Shown one piece after another: positions 1 through 10,512 of a stretch of DNA of 64,000 bases. A program made the position numbers and the translations under genes. The notes under the pieces were generated by a model. That model searched no databases and had not been told where the DNA came from. It was given only the letters and a program-made list of their open reading frames with translations. Positions within the stretch are counted from its first letter, which is position 1, and each line of letters starts with the position of its first letter. Source of the DNA: Lactuca virosa. Its lineage: Eukaryota; Streptophyta; Magnoliopsida; Asterales; Asteraceae. The stretch lies in the NCBI GenBank assembly GCA_928212115.1, contig CAKMRJ010005523.1, positions 242,140,110 through 242,204,109 on the forward strand, written 5' to 3'.

Positions 1-118
1 CGTATGTCAAACGTAAGAAAACAAGCACAAGAAAAGAGAAGCAAACAGGAGGCCCCCATCCTTTTTAAAAATGGGGGGAAGGAGAAAGGAGGTAAAGGAA
101 GAAGTAAAGACGACTTAC

Positions 119-772
119 CATTAGAAACAGTGTAGAAGACGGACGTCTCCCCCCGAGCACGCCAACTGGGGCTCATTCCAACACCAGCAAGTATGACCTC
201 CGACATCACATCACCGTCCACCTGGAGAGTGCGCAAGAGATCGGCGGTCGCCTGATTGTGGGGGAACAGTTTGGGAATAGTATCGGATAATGTGTTCGCC
301 TGAGGATACTCGCAGCCAAGCAGCTCTCGGTTGACCCACAGCCATTTGTCTTGCCAGTTCTTGGGCGGCTTACTGTCAAGGATAAGGTTATGGCCTCCCC
401 GGCGGGCAGAGAAGGTGTACTTATCGTTGGTGGCAGCAAACCGGAAAGAACTTTTAAAACAAAGTAGTCGGGAACGATTTCGCTGGCCTGACATATCATC
501 TCGGAAGCTACCATCTTATGAACAACACCATGGGTCAACATTTGAATACTACACCCATTACGCCAGAGTATTTCCTCTTGGAAGCCAGTCAGTGGAAGAT
601 GAAGGCCGGCATTAAAGTTTTTCAGGTAAACACCCACTTTCCCAGGAGGAGGCTGGGTAATCAGAGACCCGGAGGCCGGAAACTCTATTCCATCAGCCGG
701 AGTGAGGCCGTAAGCCTCTTGAAGGGGGACGAACTCAGCGGAGTCAGGGATCAAACTCAGAAAGGAAGCCAT
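119..772 (-). pseudogene. Antisense extra ORF of a Tat-like gypsy element, frameshifted
   Basis: The first ~107 residues from the ATG at 770-772 read as the plant 'putative gypsy-type transposase' family (PF04195 type): the run VYLKNFNAGLHLPLTGFQEE, then a MICQA...PDYF block. The frame then breaks near 448-460, in an A/T run. Family-like sequence continues in another frame (FSARRGGH, NWQDKWLWVNREL) down to about 119, where a perfect donor GGTAAGT on the minus strand (119-113) suggests an exon end, with the rest of the ORF left of the window. Function of this family is unknown. Plant Tat-lineage elements are known to carry extra ORFs antisense between pol and the 3' LTR. The plus-strand PPT and LTR just downstream fit that reading, so I take the host element to be on the plus strand. 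It is broken by the frameshift; an error or an unseen intron could also explain it. Confidence 0.7.
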
Positions 773-1027
773 GGCGAAAACTCAGAAGAAGAATAGGGGA
801 AAAGACATGAAGAAGCAAGATAGAAACTGAAAAAGGAAAACCATATGAGAGCAATAAGAGGGAAAAAGCAGGATTTACGAAAATCCCTGACACGGCTGAC
901 GTAACCGCCGCGCACACGTCGAAACGTCGCATCACCGGAAACGAAGCGACGACCAAGTAAAAGCGTGACACGTACACCAACAGTTAATTCCAGAACATCA
1001 TAGCTAGCTAGCATACATTATGACTAC

Positions 1028-1041
1028 TGGACTGGGGGACT
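1028..1041 (+). other. Polypurine tract of the Tat-like element
   Basis: A purine-rich run (GGACTGGGGGACT) sits directly before the proposed LTR start TGATGATGCG at 1042. It would prime plus-strand DNA synthesis. The stretch 773-1027 between the antisense ORF start and this tract is noncoding leader for that ORF. Confidence 0.45.
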
Positions 1042-1382
1042 TGATGATGCGCCCCTCAGAGCGGGCCAGAAACAAGCGAACCCCCGGCGAGGAGTTCCTA
1101 GCGAAGCCCGGGCCGGCGACTCGGCCGCTCTGGCAACCCCGGACTCCCGCGAGGCGACCGCGTGGGAATTCCCTCCTCGCCAAGGGTTTTCCTCAGCTAC
1201 AGTCCAAAGATAACGACTCCAGGCGACAAAGAGCATGACCAGAGCATTATCGCCTGGACCAATCATTGGACCGGGCACGACCGTGGAGCATGCTCCTCCA
1301 ATAAGGACAGCAGATCCTGTCGGGGTCGCAGTCCTTGTCCCTCATATGGATCGAGGAAAATCCTCAGCATAAAAGGCCAGTC
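1042..1382 (+). repeat. 3' LTR of Tat-like element, left part (U3)
   Basis: I place the LTR from TGATG at 1042 to CATCA at 8967-8971, split by LARD-A. Joined length would be about 546 bp. The part here is GC-richer than its surroundings and looks like U3: a palindromic double CCAAT box (CCAATCATTGG, 1259-1269) and a TATA-like CATAAAAGG at 1369-1377. LARD-A inserted only a few bases downstream of the TATA-like box. The other LTR lies outside the window, so the boundaries rest on termini and the PPT alone. Confidence 0.5.
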
Positions 1383-2971
1383 TGTAACGCCCGCAGATCC
1401 GGGCTAGTCAATTTAGAGACGATGAGCATCAAAAATGAGTTTTTGATGGAAGATTATTTAGAAGGATTAATCTTAACCAAGTTGTAGTATATGTTACAAG
1501 GGTTCCGTACATATAAATAACGCCGAAATCCGAGTTATAACGAAGAAGTTATGGCCCGTCGAAGTTTTACGGCAAAACCGGCACGGCACCGGGAGACGTA
1601 AATAGTGAATTTACGGTAGAAGACTTTTTAGCCTTAGTGATCTAAACAAAATTTGTAGTATACGTTAAACCAAGAACATACAAAAAAAACGCCCAAATCT
1701 GACTTCGTATGAGGAAGTTATGAATTTTCTAAGATTTGGCATAGCAATGCACGACCCGAAACTCGAATTTAAGTTCGAGCGGTTTTTGGCCTACGCGACC
1801 TAAATGAGAGCTGAATATCTCATTAATAGGAACTCAACGATAAAAAGACAGACGAAAACGGAGTCCGTATGTAGAAGTTATGAATTTTACGCGGACATTT
1901 AACAGTATAATCTCCTCCTAGTGTTAAATTTAAGATCGGTCGAGAATTAGCCGACGGAGTCTAAATAAAAGTTTTAGATCTTGTTTTTACCTACGCGTGG
2001 ATATAAAGAATGTCGAGATTAGAGCTCGTATGTTAAATATATGGCCGAAACTTGGTCCCTACTCTTCGAGCGCGATAAATTCGATACAGTTTTGTAAATC
2101 TGAGATAGAATGAGAATTAGCTGACGGCGTCTAAATGAAAGTTGTAGTACTCGTAAATACCAACGCATGGATATAAAGAACGTCAAAAATGGAGTTCGTA
2201 TGAACGAGTTACACATTATAATAGCATATTTACGTATTAAAAAAAAAGTATAAATCATATATACGTACACATATATATACAAATGTATATATCTTTAGAA
2301 AGGTATCGACGATCCAGTTATTATAAGACTAGTGTTGAGTACTTTCGACATTAGTTTAGTACAAATATCGTTAAATCTATTTAAAATAGTATTATGAAGG
2401 GGTGTTTAGTCGTTTATATAACTATAAGGTCGTTAAGTAATTATGGAGGGTAGTTTTTGTAAATTCAATTACTATAAATAAGAGGCTTGGGCTCTCATAT
2501 TTCTTGCACCATTTTCTTGATTCAAGAGTCTTTCTCTTCTTATCCCCCGAGCATTTCGGTCCCTCGTGATTCGACTTCTCTTTATGTGGTTTTAGTATAT
2601 TAAGGTGAGCGCTGAAGCGCTGCACGAATCTTTCTTAGAAAGATTGAGCGACGAAGTTCTGCCCCTGCAGAGCCCGACTCCTAGCTAAAACCCCCTCGTA
2701 AGTAAGTTATGCTTAACCTATTTTAATATAGATTATATTTAAAATTAGTATTTTTATTATGAACTTATAATAAATATTTGGGCTATTATTATGACTTGTA
2801 TAAATGTCGTTATAATATCTTTTTAACTACTCGCGGTACTGGGAATCTGGTTTAAAGGGCCGCATAGGATTGTTGGATTTCAGAAGTGTATATGCCAAAA
2901 TGGTCCTGCCTCTGGTGTTTTATGTCTGGCCCCTGTCTGTACATAGTGGTTGGAAAATATTGTTAAACACT

Positions 2972-3021
<50 letters not shown>

Positions 3022-4284
3022 GACTAATAATTAGTCACGGTAAATATTAGACTAAAATCTAGTGTTAATAATACTAGGTTTCGTCGAAGGAAATTATTTT
3101 TAAGAAGTGAAGCGCTGTCTGAGTTCGGAATCACCACCTTAACAAGTGAGTGCATAGTTACTTTCATCTTACATATAGATATGAAGTATTTTATATAAAT
3201 TACGTGCTATGTGTGCATACTATCTGAATACTTGCTGTCTATGCTGGATGAATGCTTTTATACATGTTTTAAAATGATTTAAACTGTATATGTATTTTAT
3301 ATCTACAAATATGTTGGGTATGACATGGGTAGATGAAATAGTTTGTGTGTAATGAAATAAAATGATGAGAGATATGTGATGATAGGAAGGTGATGATAAT
3401 TAGGTGAGGATAGATAGGTGATGATGAATTGGGGATATAGGATGAAAGATACCATAACCTTGTCCGGCAATGTGGAGATGTAGTCATCTACCAGAGTATA
3501 GATGGCGACCACGGACTATTCTAGACAACCCCGTGGAAACACCAGTAGGCTCATAACCTGTAGGTGATGAATTACGAGTTCAGGCGATGTTGTAACTACG
3601 TATTCATGTGATGATACTCTAACCCTTACTATGAATTACGAGTTCAGGCGATGTGGTAACTACGTATTCATGTGATGATACTCCAACCCTTACTAGGGGC
3701 GTATTGAGGGGGTAATCCCCGAATCATTACTGATTATGTGATGTAGGCAATGATCCTCAGGAAAAGTCCTTAGGAACGAACATATAAGGAAATGTGATTG
3801 TAAGAGATGAGACGTAAATACGATATAGAGATGGCCCTTAAGAGATAATCTTTAGGGAATATAAAATGAAGAAAATGGGGATGGGCAATCGGGTTAATTG
3901 TTTGACATGTATTATGTGAAGAAACAAATTAACTATATTATTGTGGGTTTATGTACTCACCAGGTTTCCCAACCTGACCCACTCAAGCTTATTTGTATCA
4001 TAGGTGTCGATATGAAGCTACTTTACACTGAGAGATTAAAGGGATGCAGATCACTAGTGTAAATAAATGTAAGTTCTGTTTATGCTTATGTTTCTGTATT
4101 GACGATGACATCCCAAATGTTTTAAAATGAATAAAATACATTTCTTAGGAAATGCTTTGATAACGTATTTATCATGTTTTTCTGGGAACAAATTCCGCAA
4201 CATTTTTATTAAAAGAGGTACTCTGATTTCTATAAAGCATAAACAAAATCGGTCTTTTCTGGCCGTGAAAATGGGGATGTCACA
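1383..4284 (+). repeat. 5' LTR of LARD-A
   Basis: Starts TGTAACGCCCGCAG and ends GGGGATGTCACA. It carries a TATA box, a hairpin just downstream, a (TAA)n microsatellite at about 2976-3016, and two copies of a ~70-bp tandem repeat (about 3565-3700) beginning TGAATTACGAGTTCAGGCGA. A clean G/C stem around TAAT lies at about 3708-3722 (GGGG...CCCC). Paired with 5777-8761. Confidence 0.9.
2472..2645 (+). promoter_or_regulatory. LARD-A core promoter and downstream stem-loop
   Basis: TATA box CTATAAATA at 2472-2480. About 130 bp downstream are two self-complementary AGCGCT hexamers (2608-2613, 2616-2621), then the hairpin AATCTTTCTTAGAAAGATT (2627-2645): 8-bp arms, 3-nt loop. The 3' LTR keeps all of these (TATA 6917-6925; hairpin 7071-7091, arms lengthened to 9 bp). 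The position suits the R region of the transcript; a role in termination or polyadenylation is a guess. Confidence 0.6.
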
Positions 4285-4286
4285 GT

Positions 4287-4299
4287 TGGTATCATAGAA
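4287..4299 (+). other. Primer-binding site of LARD-A (tRNA-Met type)
   Basis: TGGTATCATAGAA begins 2 bp after the 5' LTR end. It matches the usual initiator-tRNA-Met PBS TGGTATCAGAGC except for one base (T for G). Confidence 0.85.
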
Positions 4300-5762
4300 T
4301 TAGTTTAAGCGAACTAGGAATATGGATTTATTTGTAGACTTAAACTTAGAATGCTAAGCGATGATCGTGAGGAGTGTGTCTAATAAAATTTAGGTAATAC
4401 ACCAGAATAGACACAAGCACTAGCTAATTTAGGGAAAATGCCTAAAATGCTTTTATGTGCTAAATGATTTAGGATGCTATCGTCTGATCGGATCTATGGT
4501 CTGTTGCCGACCGGATCTGGAAATTTTATGTGTTCAGATTTCTAAACGTTTAATTACGGTATTAGAACTGGCATGTAACTTTCGGAGTAATAAGGAGTAT
4601 TATACGTCTAAATCTTCTCTATCTATATTCTCGTCTTGATGCGCCGAACGCATGCTTCCGTGAATGTAACGTCATGGTGAAGGCTCATAGTGAATTGAGT
4701 AAAAGGAGGAAACGAAAAGGCTTATGATAGTGAATGACACCTATCGGAAGATATCGTAAGAGTGGTATCTTGCCTTTAGAGTACGTGAAGAAAAATAACA
4801 GTACGTTTAGAGAAATACGGTACGTCCGAAGTACACCTTCGATTAGAATTCCTGAAGTTATCCTACCCTCTAGAATTTTCACCACCGAGTTGAAGCAGAG
4901 AATTGATTATTGAAGATACACATGGAAGAAATCCTAGTAGAGTCTAGGGAAAATTTTATGATTGTTTGGACACATTTGTATGTGTTAAAAATTATTTTGT
5001 GATAGTAACTTGGAAAACTGTGAGACAATACTTGAGACGAGTATGAGTAGGTGTGAATGGTAGTAGAGGCCTATACTACCGGAAGCACAGGACTCACACT
5101 TGGATCAGGGAAAGTCACAAGGTTACCAAGAAGCTAGTAGTTGATTCCGTTTTGTTCATGTATGCTATTACCATTGTTTCGGTAATGACTAAGAAGATGA
5201 TTGTTATCCTGACCCTAGTGGTCATATCAAATTGAGTCCGACTACGATAAGTATGTTACGTGGTTCCGAGAACCAAGTTCGATGTAGCACTTGACTTAAG
5301 CCGGAAGAATTAATCAAAGCGATCAATAGAGGTAACACGACGATTGCTTGTAGCTAGAAATGCTACCTTTTAAGATGAGATTAGAACATGAAGGAAAGTA
5401 TAGTCTGTTCTGGAAGACTGTAAGAGACCTGAGTCCAAGCAATGCATCATACGATGAGAGGTCATTAGAACATGACCCATCGGCCTATTATGATAATCGA
5501 ATGAAGAAACTTATCTCAAGTTTGTTAAAGAAGGAGTCTCCAATAAAGATCGAGATCGTGACATGAAGATCATGATTGGAAGTCTAACATGAGATACAGA
5601 GCGGGTCCAAGATCGGGCACCGCCTGCAGTCAGGAAGTCTTAGAGTTAGATACTCGTTCGAAGAAAACATCAAAGTTGCGATTATTACTTAGGATGAAGA
5701 GATAAACTAGGGAGTCATTATACAACCCTGTTTCGTTGATGATTCCGGGACATAATCATCCT
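4300..5762 (+). other. LARD-A internal region, noncoding
   Basis: About 1.5 kb with no protein I recognise. Blocks of it recur inverted in LARD-B (for example 4930-5230 against 16240-16540 and 26340-26640). A short open frame at 5053-5235 crosses the conserved hairpin, but the reading frame across that hairpin is not kept in LARD-C, so I do not call it a gene. Confidence 0.7.
5059..5080 (+). ncRNA. Dimerisation-signal-like hairpin, LARD-A copy
   Basis: Perfect 7-bp stem GGTAGTA (5059-5065) / TACTACC (5074-5080) around the 8-nt loop GAGGCCTA. The loop contains the self-complementary hexamer AGGCCT (5067-5072). It lies about 770 nt downstream of the PBS. Counterparts occur in LARD-B (16396-16417, 26508-26529), LARD-C (19821-19843) and LARD-D (42757-42778). 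Flanks are also conserved: GGTGTG upstream, GGAAGCACAGGA downstream. The layout resembles retroviral kissing-loop dimerisation signals; that function is inferred. Confidence 0.55.
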
Positions 5763-5776
5763 AAGGGGGAGATAAT
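5763..5776 (+). other. Polypurine tract of LARD-A
   Basis: AAGGGGGAGATAAT lies immediately before the 3' LTR start TGTAAC at 5777. Confidence 0.85.
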
Positions 5777-6659
5777 TGTAACGCCCGCAGATCCGGGCTA
5801 GTTAATTTAGAGACGATGAGCATCAAAAATGAGTTTTTGATGAAAAATTATTTAGAAGGATTAATATTAACCAAGTTTTAGTATATGTTACAAGGGTTCC
5901 GTACATATAAAAAACGTCGAAATCCGAGTTATAACGAAGAAGTTATGGCCCGTCGAAGTTTTACGGCAAAACCGGCACGGCACCGGGAGACGTAAATAGT
6001 GAATTTACGGTAGAAGAATTTTTAGCCTTAGTGATCTAAACAAAATTTGTAGTATACGTTAAACCAAGAACATACAAAAAAATGCCCAAATCTGACTTTG
6101 TATGAGGAAGTTATTAATTTTCTAAGATTTGGCATAGCAGTGCACGACCCGAAACTCGAATTTTAGTTCGAGCGGTTTTTGGCCTACGCGACCTAAATGA
6201 GAGTTGAAGATCTCATTAATAGGAACTCAACGGTAAAAATACAGACGAAAACGGAGTCCGTATGTAGAAGTTATGAATTTTACGCGGACATTTAACAGTA
6301 TAATCTCCTCCTACTGTTAAATTTAAGATCGGTCGAGAATTAGCCGACGAAGTCTAAATGAAAGTTTTAGATCTTGTTTTTACCTACGCGTGGATATAAA
6401 TAATGTCGATAGTAGAGCTCGTATGTTAAAGATATGGGATGAAACTTGGTCCCTACTCTTTGAGCGCGATAAATTCGATACAGTTTTGTAAATCTGAGAT
6501 AGAATGAGAATTAGCTGACGGCGTCTAAATGAAAGTTGTAGTACTCATAAATACCAACGCGTGGATATAAAGAACTTCAAAAATGGAGTTCGTATGAACG
6601 AGTTACACATTATAATAGCATATTTACGTATTAAAATAAAGTATAAATCATATATACGT

Positions 6660-6726
<67 letters not shown>

Positions 6727-8761
6727 AATGTATATATCATTAGAAAGGTATCGACGATGCGGTTTTTATAAGACTAGTGTTGAGTACTTTCGACATTAAT
6801 TTAGTACAAATATCATTAAATCTATTTAAAATAGTATTATGAAGGGGTGTTTAGTCGTTTATATAACTATAAGGTCGTTAAGTAATTATGGAGGGTAGTT
6901 TTTGTAAATTCAATTACTATAAATAAGAGGCTTGGGCTCTCATATTTCTTGCACCATTCTCTTGATTCAAGAGTCTTTCTCTTCTTATCCCCCGAGCATT
7001 CTGGTCCCTCGTGATTCGACTTCTCTTTCTGTAGTTTTAGTATAGTAAGGTGAGCGCTGAAGCGCTGCACGAATCTTTCTTAGAAAGATTCAGCGACGAA
7101 GTTCTGCCCCTGTAGAGCCCGCCTCCTAGCTAAAACCCCCTTGTAAGTAAGTTATGCTTACCCTATTTTAATATAGCTTATATTTAAAATTAGTATTGTT
7201 ATTATGAACTTATAATAAATATTTGGGCTATTATTATGACTTGTATAAGTGTCGTTATAATATCTTTTTAACTACTCGCGGTACGGAGAATCTGGTTTAA
7301 AGGGCCGCATAGGGTTGTTGGATTTCAGAAGTGCTATATGCCAAAATGGTCCTGCCCTCCGGTGTTTTATGTCTGGCCCCTGTCTGTACATAGTGGTTGG
7401 AAAATATTGTTAAACACTTATATAATATAATAATAATAATATAATATAATAATAATAATAATAATAATATAATAATAATAATAATAATAAGACTAATAAT
7501 TAGTCACGGTAAATATTAGACTAAAATCTAGTGGTAATAATACTAGGTTCCGTCGAAGGAAATTATTTTTAAGAATTGAAGCGCTGTCTGAGTTCGGAAT
7601 CACCGCCTTAACAAGTGAGTGCATAGTTACTTTCATCTTACACATAGATATGAAGTATTTTATATAAATTACGTGCTATGTGTGCATACTATCTGAATAC
7701 TTGCTGTCTATGCTGGATGAATGCTTTTATACATGTTTTAAAATGATTTAAACTGTATATGTATTTTATATCTACAAATATGTTGGGTATGACATGGGTA
7801 GATGAAATAGTTGGTGTGTAATGAAATAAAATGATGAGAGATAGGTGATGATAGGAAGGTGATGATAATTAGGTGAGGATAGATAGGTGATGATGAATTG
7901 GGGATGTAGGATGAAAGATACCATAACCTTGTCCGGCAACGTGGAGATGTAGTCATCTACTAGAGTATAGATGGCGACCACGGTCTATTCTAGACAACCC
8001 CGTGGAAACACCAGCAGACTCATAACCTATAGGTGATGAATTACGAGTTCAGGCGATATTGTAACTGCGTATTCATGTGATTATACTCTAACCCTTACTA
8101 TGAATTACGAGTTCAGGCGATGTTGTGACTACGTATTCATGTGATGATACTCCAACCCTTACTAGGCGTGTATTGAGGGGGTAATCCCCGAATAATTACT
8201 GATTATGTGATGTAGGCAATGATCCTCAGGAAAAGTCCTTAGGAACGAACATATAAGGAAATGTGATGTAAAGAGATGACAGGTAAATACGATATAGGAG
8301 ATGACCCTTAAGATAATTCTTTAGGGAATATAAAATGAAGAAAATGGGGATGGGCAATCGGGTTAATTGTTTGACATGTATTATGTGAAGAAACAAATTA
8401 ACTATATTATTGTGGGTTGAAAAACCTATGTACTCACCAGGTTTCCCAACCTCACCCACTCAAGCTTATTTGTATCACATGTGTCGATATGAAGCTACTT
8501 TACACTGAGAGATTAAAGGGATGTAGATCACTAGTGTAAATAAATGTAAGTTCTATTTATGCTTATGTTTCTGTATTGACGATGACATCCCAAATGTTTT
8601 AAAATGAATAAAATACATTTCTTAGGAAATGCTTTGATAACGTATTTATCATGTTTTTTTGGGAACAAATTCCGCAACATTTTTATTAAAAGAGGTACTC
8701 TGATTTCTATAAAGCATAAACAAAATCGGTCTTTTCTGGTCGTGAAAATGGGGATGTCACA
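5777..8761 (+). repeat. 3' LTR of LARD-A
   Basis: Direct copy of 1383-4284. The main differences are a long (TA)n expansion at about 6669-6722, where the 5' LTR has only a few repeats, and an imperfect (TAA)n at about 7425-7490. Ends GTCACA, followed by the TSD CAGTC. Confidence 0.9.
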
Positions 8762-8766
8762 CAGTC

Positions 8767-8966
8767 ACTCTGCCTTGAGAGGTAAGCTATTCTTCCCCGA
8801 TCATTCACCCTCATACTTCCATACTCCTCCCACTAACTTGACCGTCGGAGCGTCTTTCTGGGACCTCCCCTCGGAAGGCGGCTGACGTTTCTTCTTTCTT
8901 TATGACCTCTCAGGTTCTATTCCGTCGACCATCCCTCAGTAGCCAAGGTGGTTTGGAGCCAGGTCG

Positions 8967-8971
<5 letters not shown>
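8767..8971 (+). repeat. 3' LTR of Tat-like element, right part
   Basis: Continues the LTR interrupted at 1382 (after the duplicated CAGTC). It ends GGTCGCATCA, an imperfect inverted match to the TGATGATGCG start. The (TA)n follows at once, so the Tat-like element appears to have inserted into a (TA)n tract; the TSD cannot be told apart from the repeat. Confidence 0.5.

Positions 8972-9056
<85 letters not shown>
8971..9056. repeat. (TA)n microsatellite, left edge of unit 1
   Basis: About 85 bp of TA repeat. The sequence after it (TTAAAAAAGAGTTATTAATAC) recurs after the (TA)n at 31400-31486, which marks the start of the tandem unit. Confidence 0.9.
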
Positions 9057-9062
<6 letters not shown>

Positions 9063-9546
9063 AGAGTTATTAATACAAAATCTGTAAATGAGAATTATAC
9101 AAAATAATAAAGACAAACTATTTATCATATAAAATATTTCATCACATTATGATAAACTTGACAAGATTTTGTAATGACATGGTTTTTGAAAATTTATTAT
9201 AATTTAGTTAAATTTATAATAGGTCATAATATTTGTGAAAACTTAAATATTTTTTCTCCTATGCCAACTAATGACAAAGGAAATAATTTATTCTTAGATT
9301 GTTTATTTGTTGTTTTAAATGAAGTAATTAATTTTTAGATTGTTTATTTGTTGTTTTAATGGTTTGAAGTATATCATAATTCTATAAGGTTTAGGTTGTA
9401 AATGTGAATTACTTTAATTATTTTGTTGCAAATAAAAAATTAATGATTACCTAATAATGTCAAGAAATTGAGAATTAATAATATAGACACACAACTGCAT
9501 GTCCCTGACACATTGATTAGTTGACTTAATTCATACAAAATCGAGA
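9057..9546 (+). promoter_or_regulatory. Upstream region of defensin-like copy A
   Basis: AT-rich flank that aligns by eye with 31487-32068. Compared with copy B it has lost about 70 bp just upstream of the gene, including the TATATAAT that copy B keeps at 31971-31978. No TATA box of similar quality is visible here at that distance. Confidence 0.5.
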
Positions 9547-10170
9547 ATGAAGAGAACATTCGTTGTGATCTTTTTGCTTTTTGTAGCAGGTGAGAAATTC
9601 TTTCTGTATGCACATAAGTCACTTTCACTATGGTCTCGAATATGTTTTAATGAATAAAATAAGAGGATTAGGTGAGGTTAGAAAGGGGAAACGTGTTCCC
9701 AACTTTTTTTATGGAATGAAAGGAATAGATTACTATCCCCCCCCCCCCTTCACCCACTAAAAATTATCCATCTAATTTTGCACTAATTATGAGGGAAAGT
9801 AAAAAAAAAAATCTTTCTTTTCATTTCCTTCAAACTCGAGAACACGATTGGTATTTTTTTTCCCTGTCATTCTCTTTTTCACTTTCATTTTTTGTAATTT
9901 TAAAATTCAAGAAGAGGATGCTTATGTATGCTATGAAACAACATTTGTGTTGGAATTAGCATACAAGCAATTTAATGACAAATCCATGGTATTTTGGGCA
10001 CAGGTTTGAAGGACTGGACTTCGTATTCACAAGATTGGGTTCCACCAGAATGTATCAGTTCTATAGATTGCTTTCATCGTTGAGGAATGTTTGGGCCTCA
10101 TGTTTGTAAAAATCATCAATGTGTTTGTCTAAGTAATGGTGAACAAAAGGCCCCACTCCCACATGTGTAA
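9547..10170 (+). pseudogene. Defensin-like secreted cysteine-rich peptide, copy A (nonsense)
   Basis: Two-exon gene too short for ordinary ORF scans. Exon 1 (9547-9589) encodes MKRTFVVIFLLFVA, a typical signal-peptide start, and ends at donor GTGAG. Exon 2 starts after acceptor GGGCACAG (10003), in phase across a 414-nt intron, and ends at TAA 10168-10170: 70 codons with the stop. Exon 2 keeps five of the six cysteines seen in copy B. The third is TGA (10081-10083, codon 41) where copy B has TGT. The two-exon layout with the signal peptide in exon 1 and the Cx5Cx3Cx7Cx4CxC spacing are typical of plant defensin-like (DEFL) genes, which act in antimicrobial defence or cell signalling. Splice sites are intact, but the stop removes the cysteine core, so it is probably a pseudogene. 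Confidence 0.75.
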
Positions 10171-10512
10171 ATGATTAAAAATGTATAGGAATAATGCCAA
10201 AATGCAATATCAAGTGAAAAACAAAATGTAATGATTAATACGAACTCTTCAATTTCTGCAACTTAAGTCTTTTTTATCCGGGACATATCTATGTATAAAA
10301 AACTAATTTTATATATTTATATGGAATATGACTATTCTGTTTTGTGACCTATATACAATGTAGTGATATAATTTTGGTGCTCCCCAACAAAGACACTATC
10401 TGATCGACCCAACCAACATAGTTCTATATATTGTATAGTAGTACTAATAATATATTTTATAGTCTATAATTAGTACACTTTAATTCTTGTCAAATTTTGG
10501 AAACATTGTGCA
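10171..10512. other. 3' flank of defensin-like copy A
   Basis: AT-rich, noncoding. Closely matches 32689-33022 in unit 2. It ends AACATTGTGCAG directly before the integrase reading begins, identically in both units, so the gene/retroelement junction predates the duplication. Confidence 0.7.

Larger units (their letters stand above)
1383..8761 (+). mobile_element. LARD-A: non-autonomous LTR retrotransposon, complete
   Basis: Complete element with 5-bp TSD CAGTC at 1378-1382 and 8762-8766. Two direct LTRs of about 2.9 kb (1383-4284, 5777-8761) start TGTAAC and end GTCACA. A PBS follows the first LTR and a PPT precedes the second, so it lies on the plus strand. The internal region is only about 1.5 kb and has no recognisable gag, protease, integrase or reverse transcriptase; open frames are 70 codons or shorter. 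It must have moved with proteins from another element. LARD-B is the same broad family in the opposite orientation: the two share both LTR ends and internal blocks. The LTRs are nearly colinear apart from microsatellite changes. Confidence 0.9.

Noticed and set aside
1..772. A host gene on the minus strand
   Set aside because: The protein belongs to a repeat-associated family and is followed by PPT and LTR-like sequence.
4287..4299. tRNA gene
   Set aside because: The tRNA-complementary strings at LTR edges are 12-13 nt primer-binding sites, not tRNA genes.
5053..5235. 60-residue frame with counterparts in LARD-B
   Set aside because: Present in A and B because the DNA is homologous, but LARD-C has an extra base in the hairpin loop that breaks the frame.
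8902..9128. Tyr/Ile repeat peptides across (TA)n tracts
   Set aside because: Products of translating a microsatellite; the same applies at 6545-6743 and 31232-31558.
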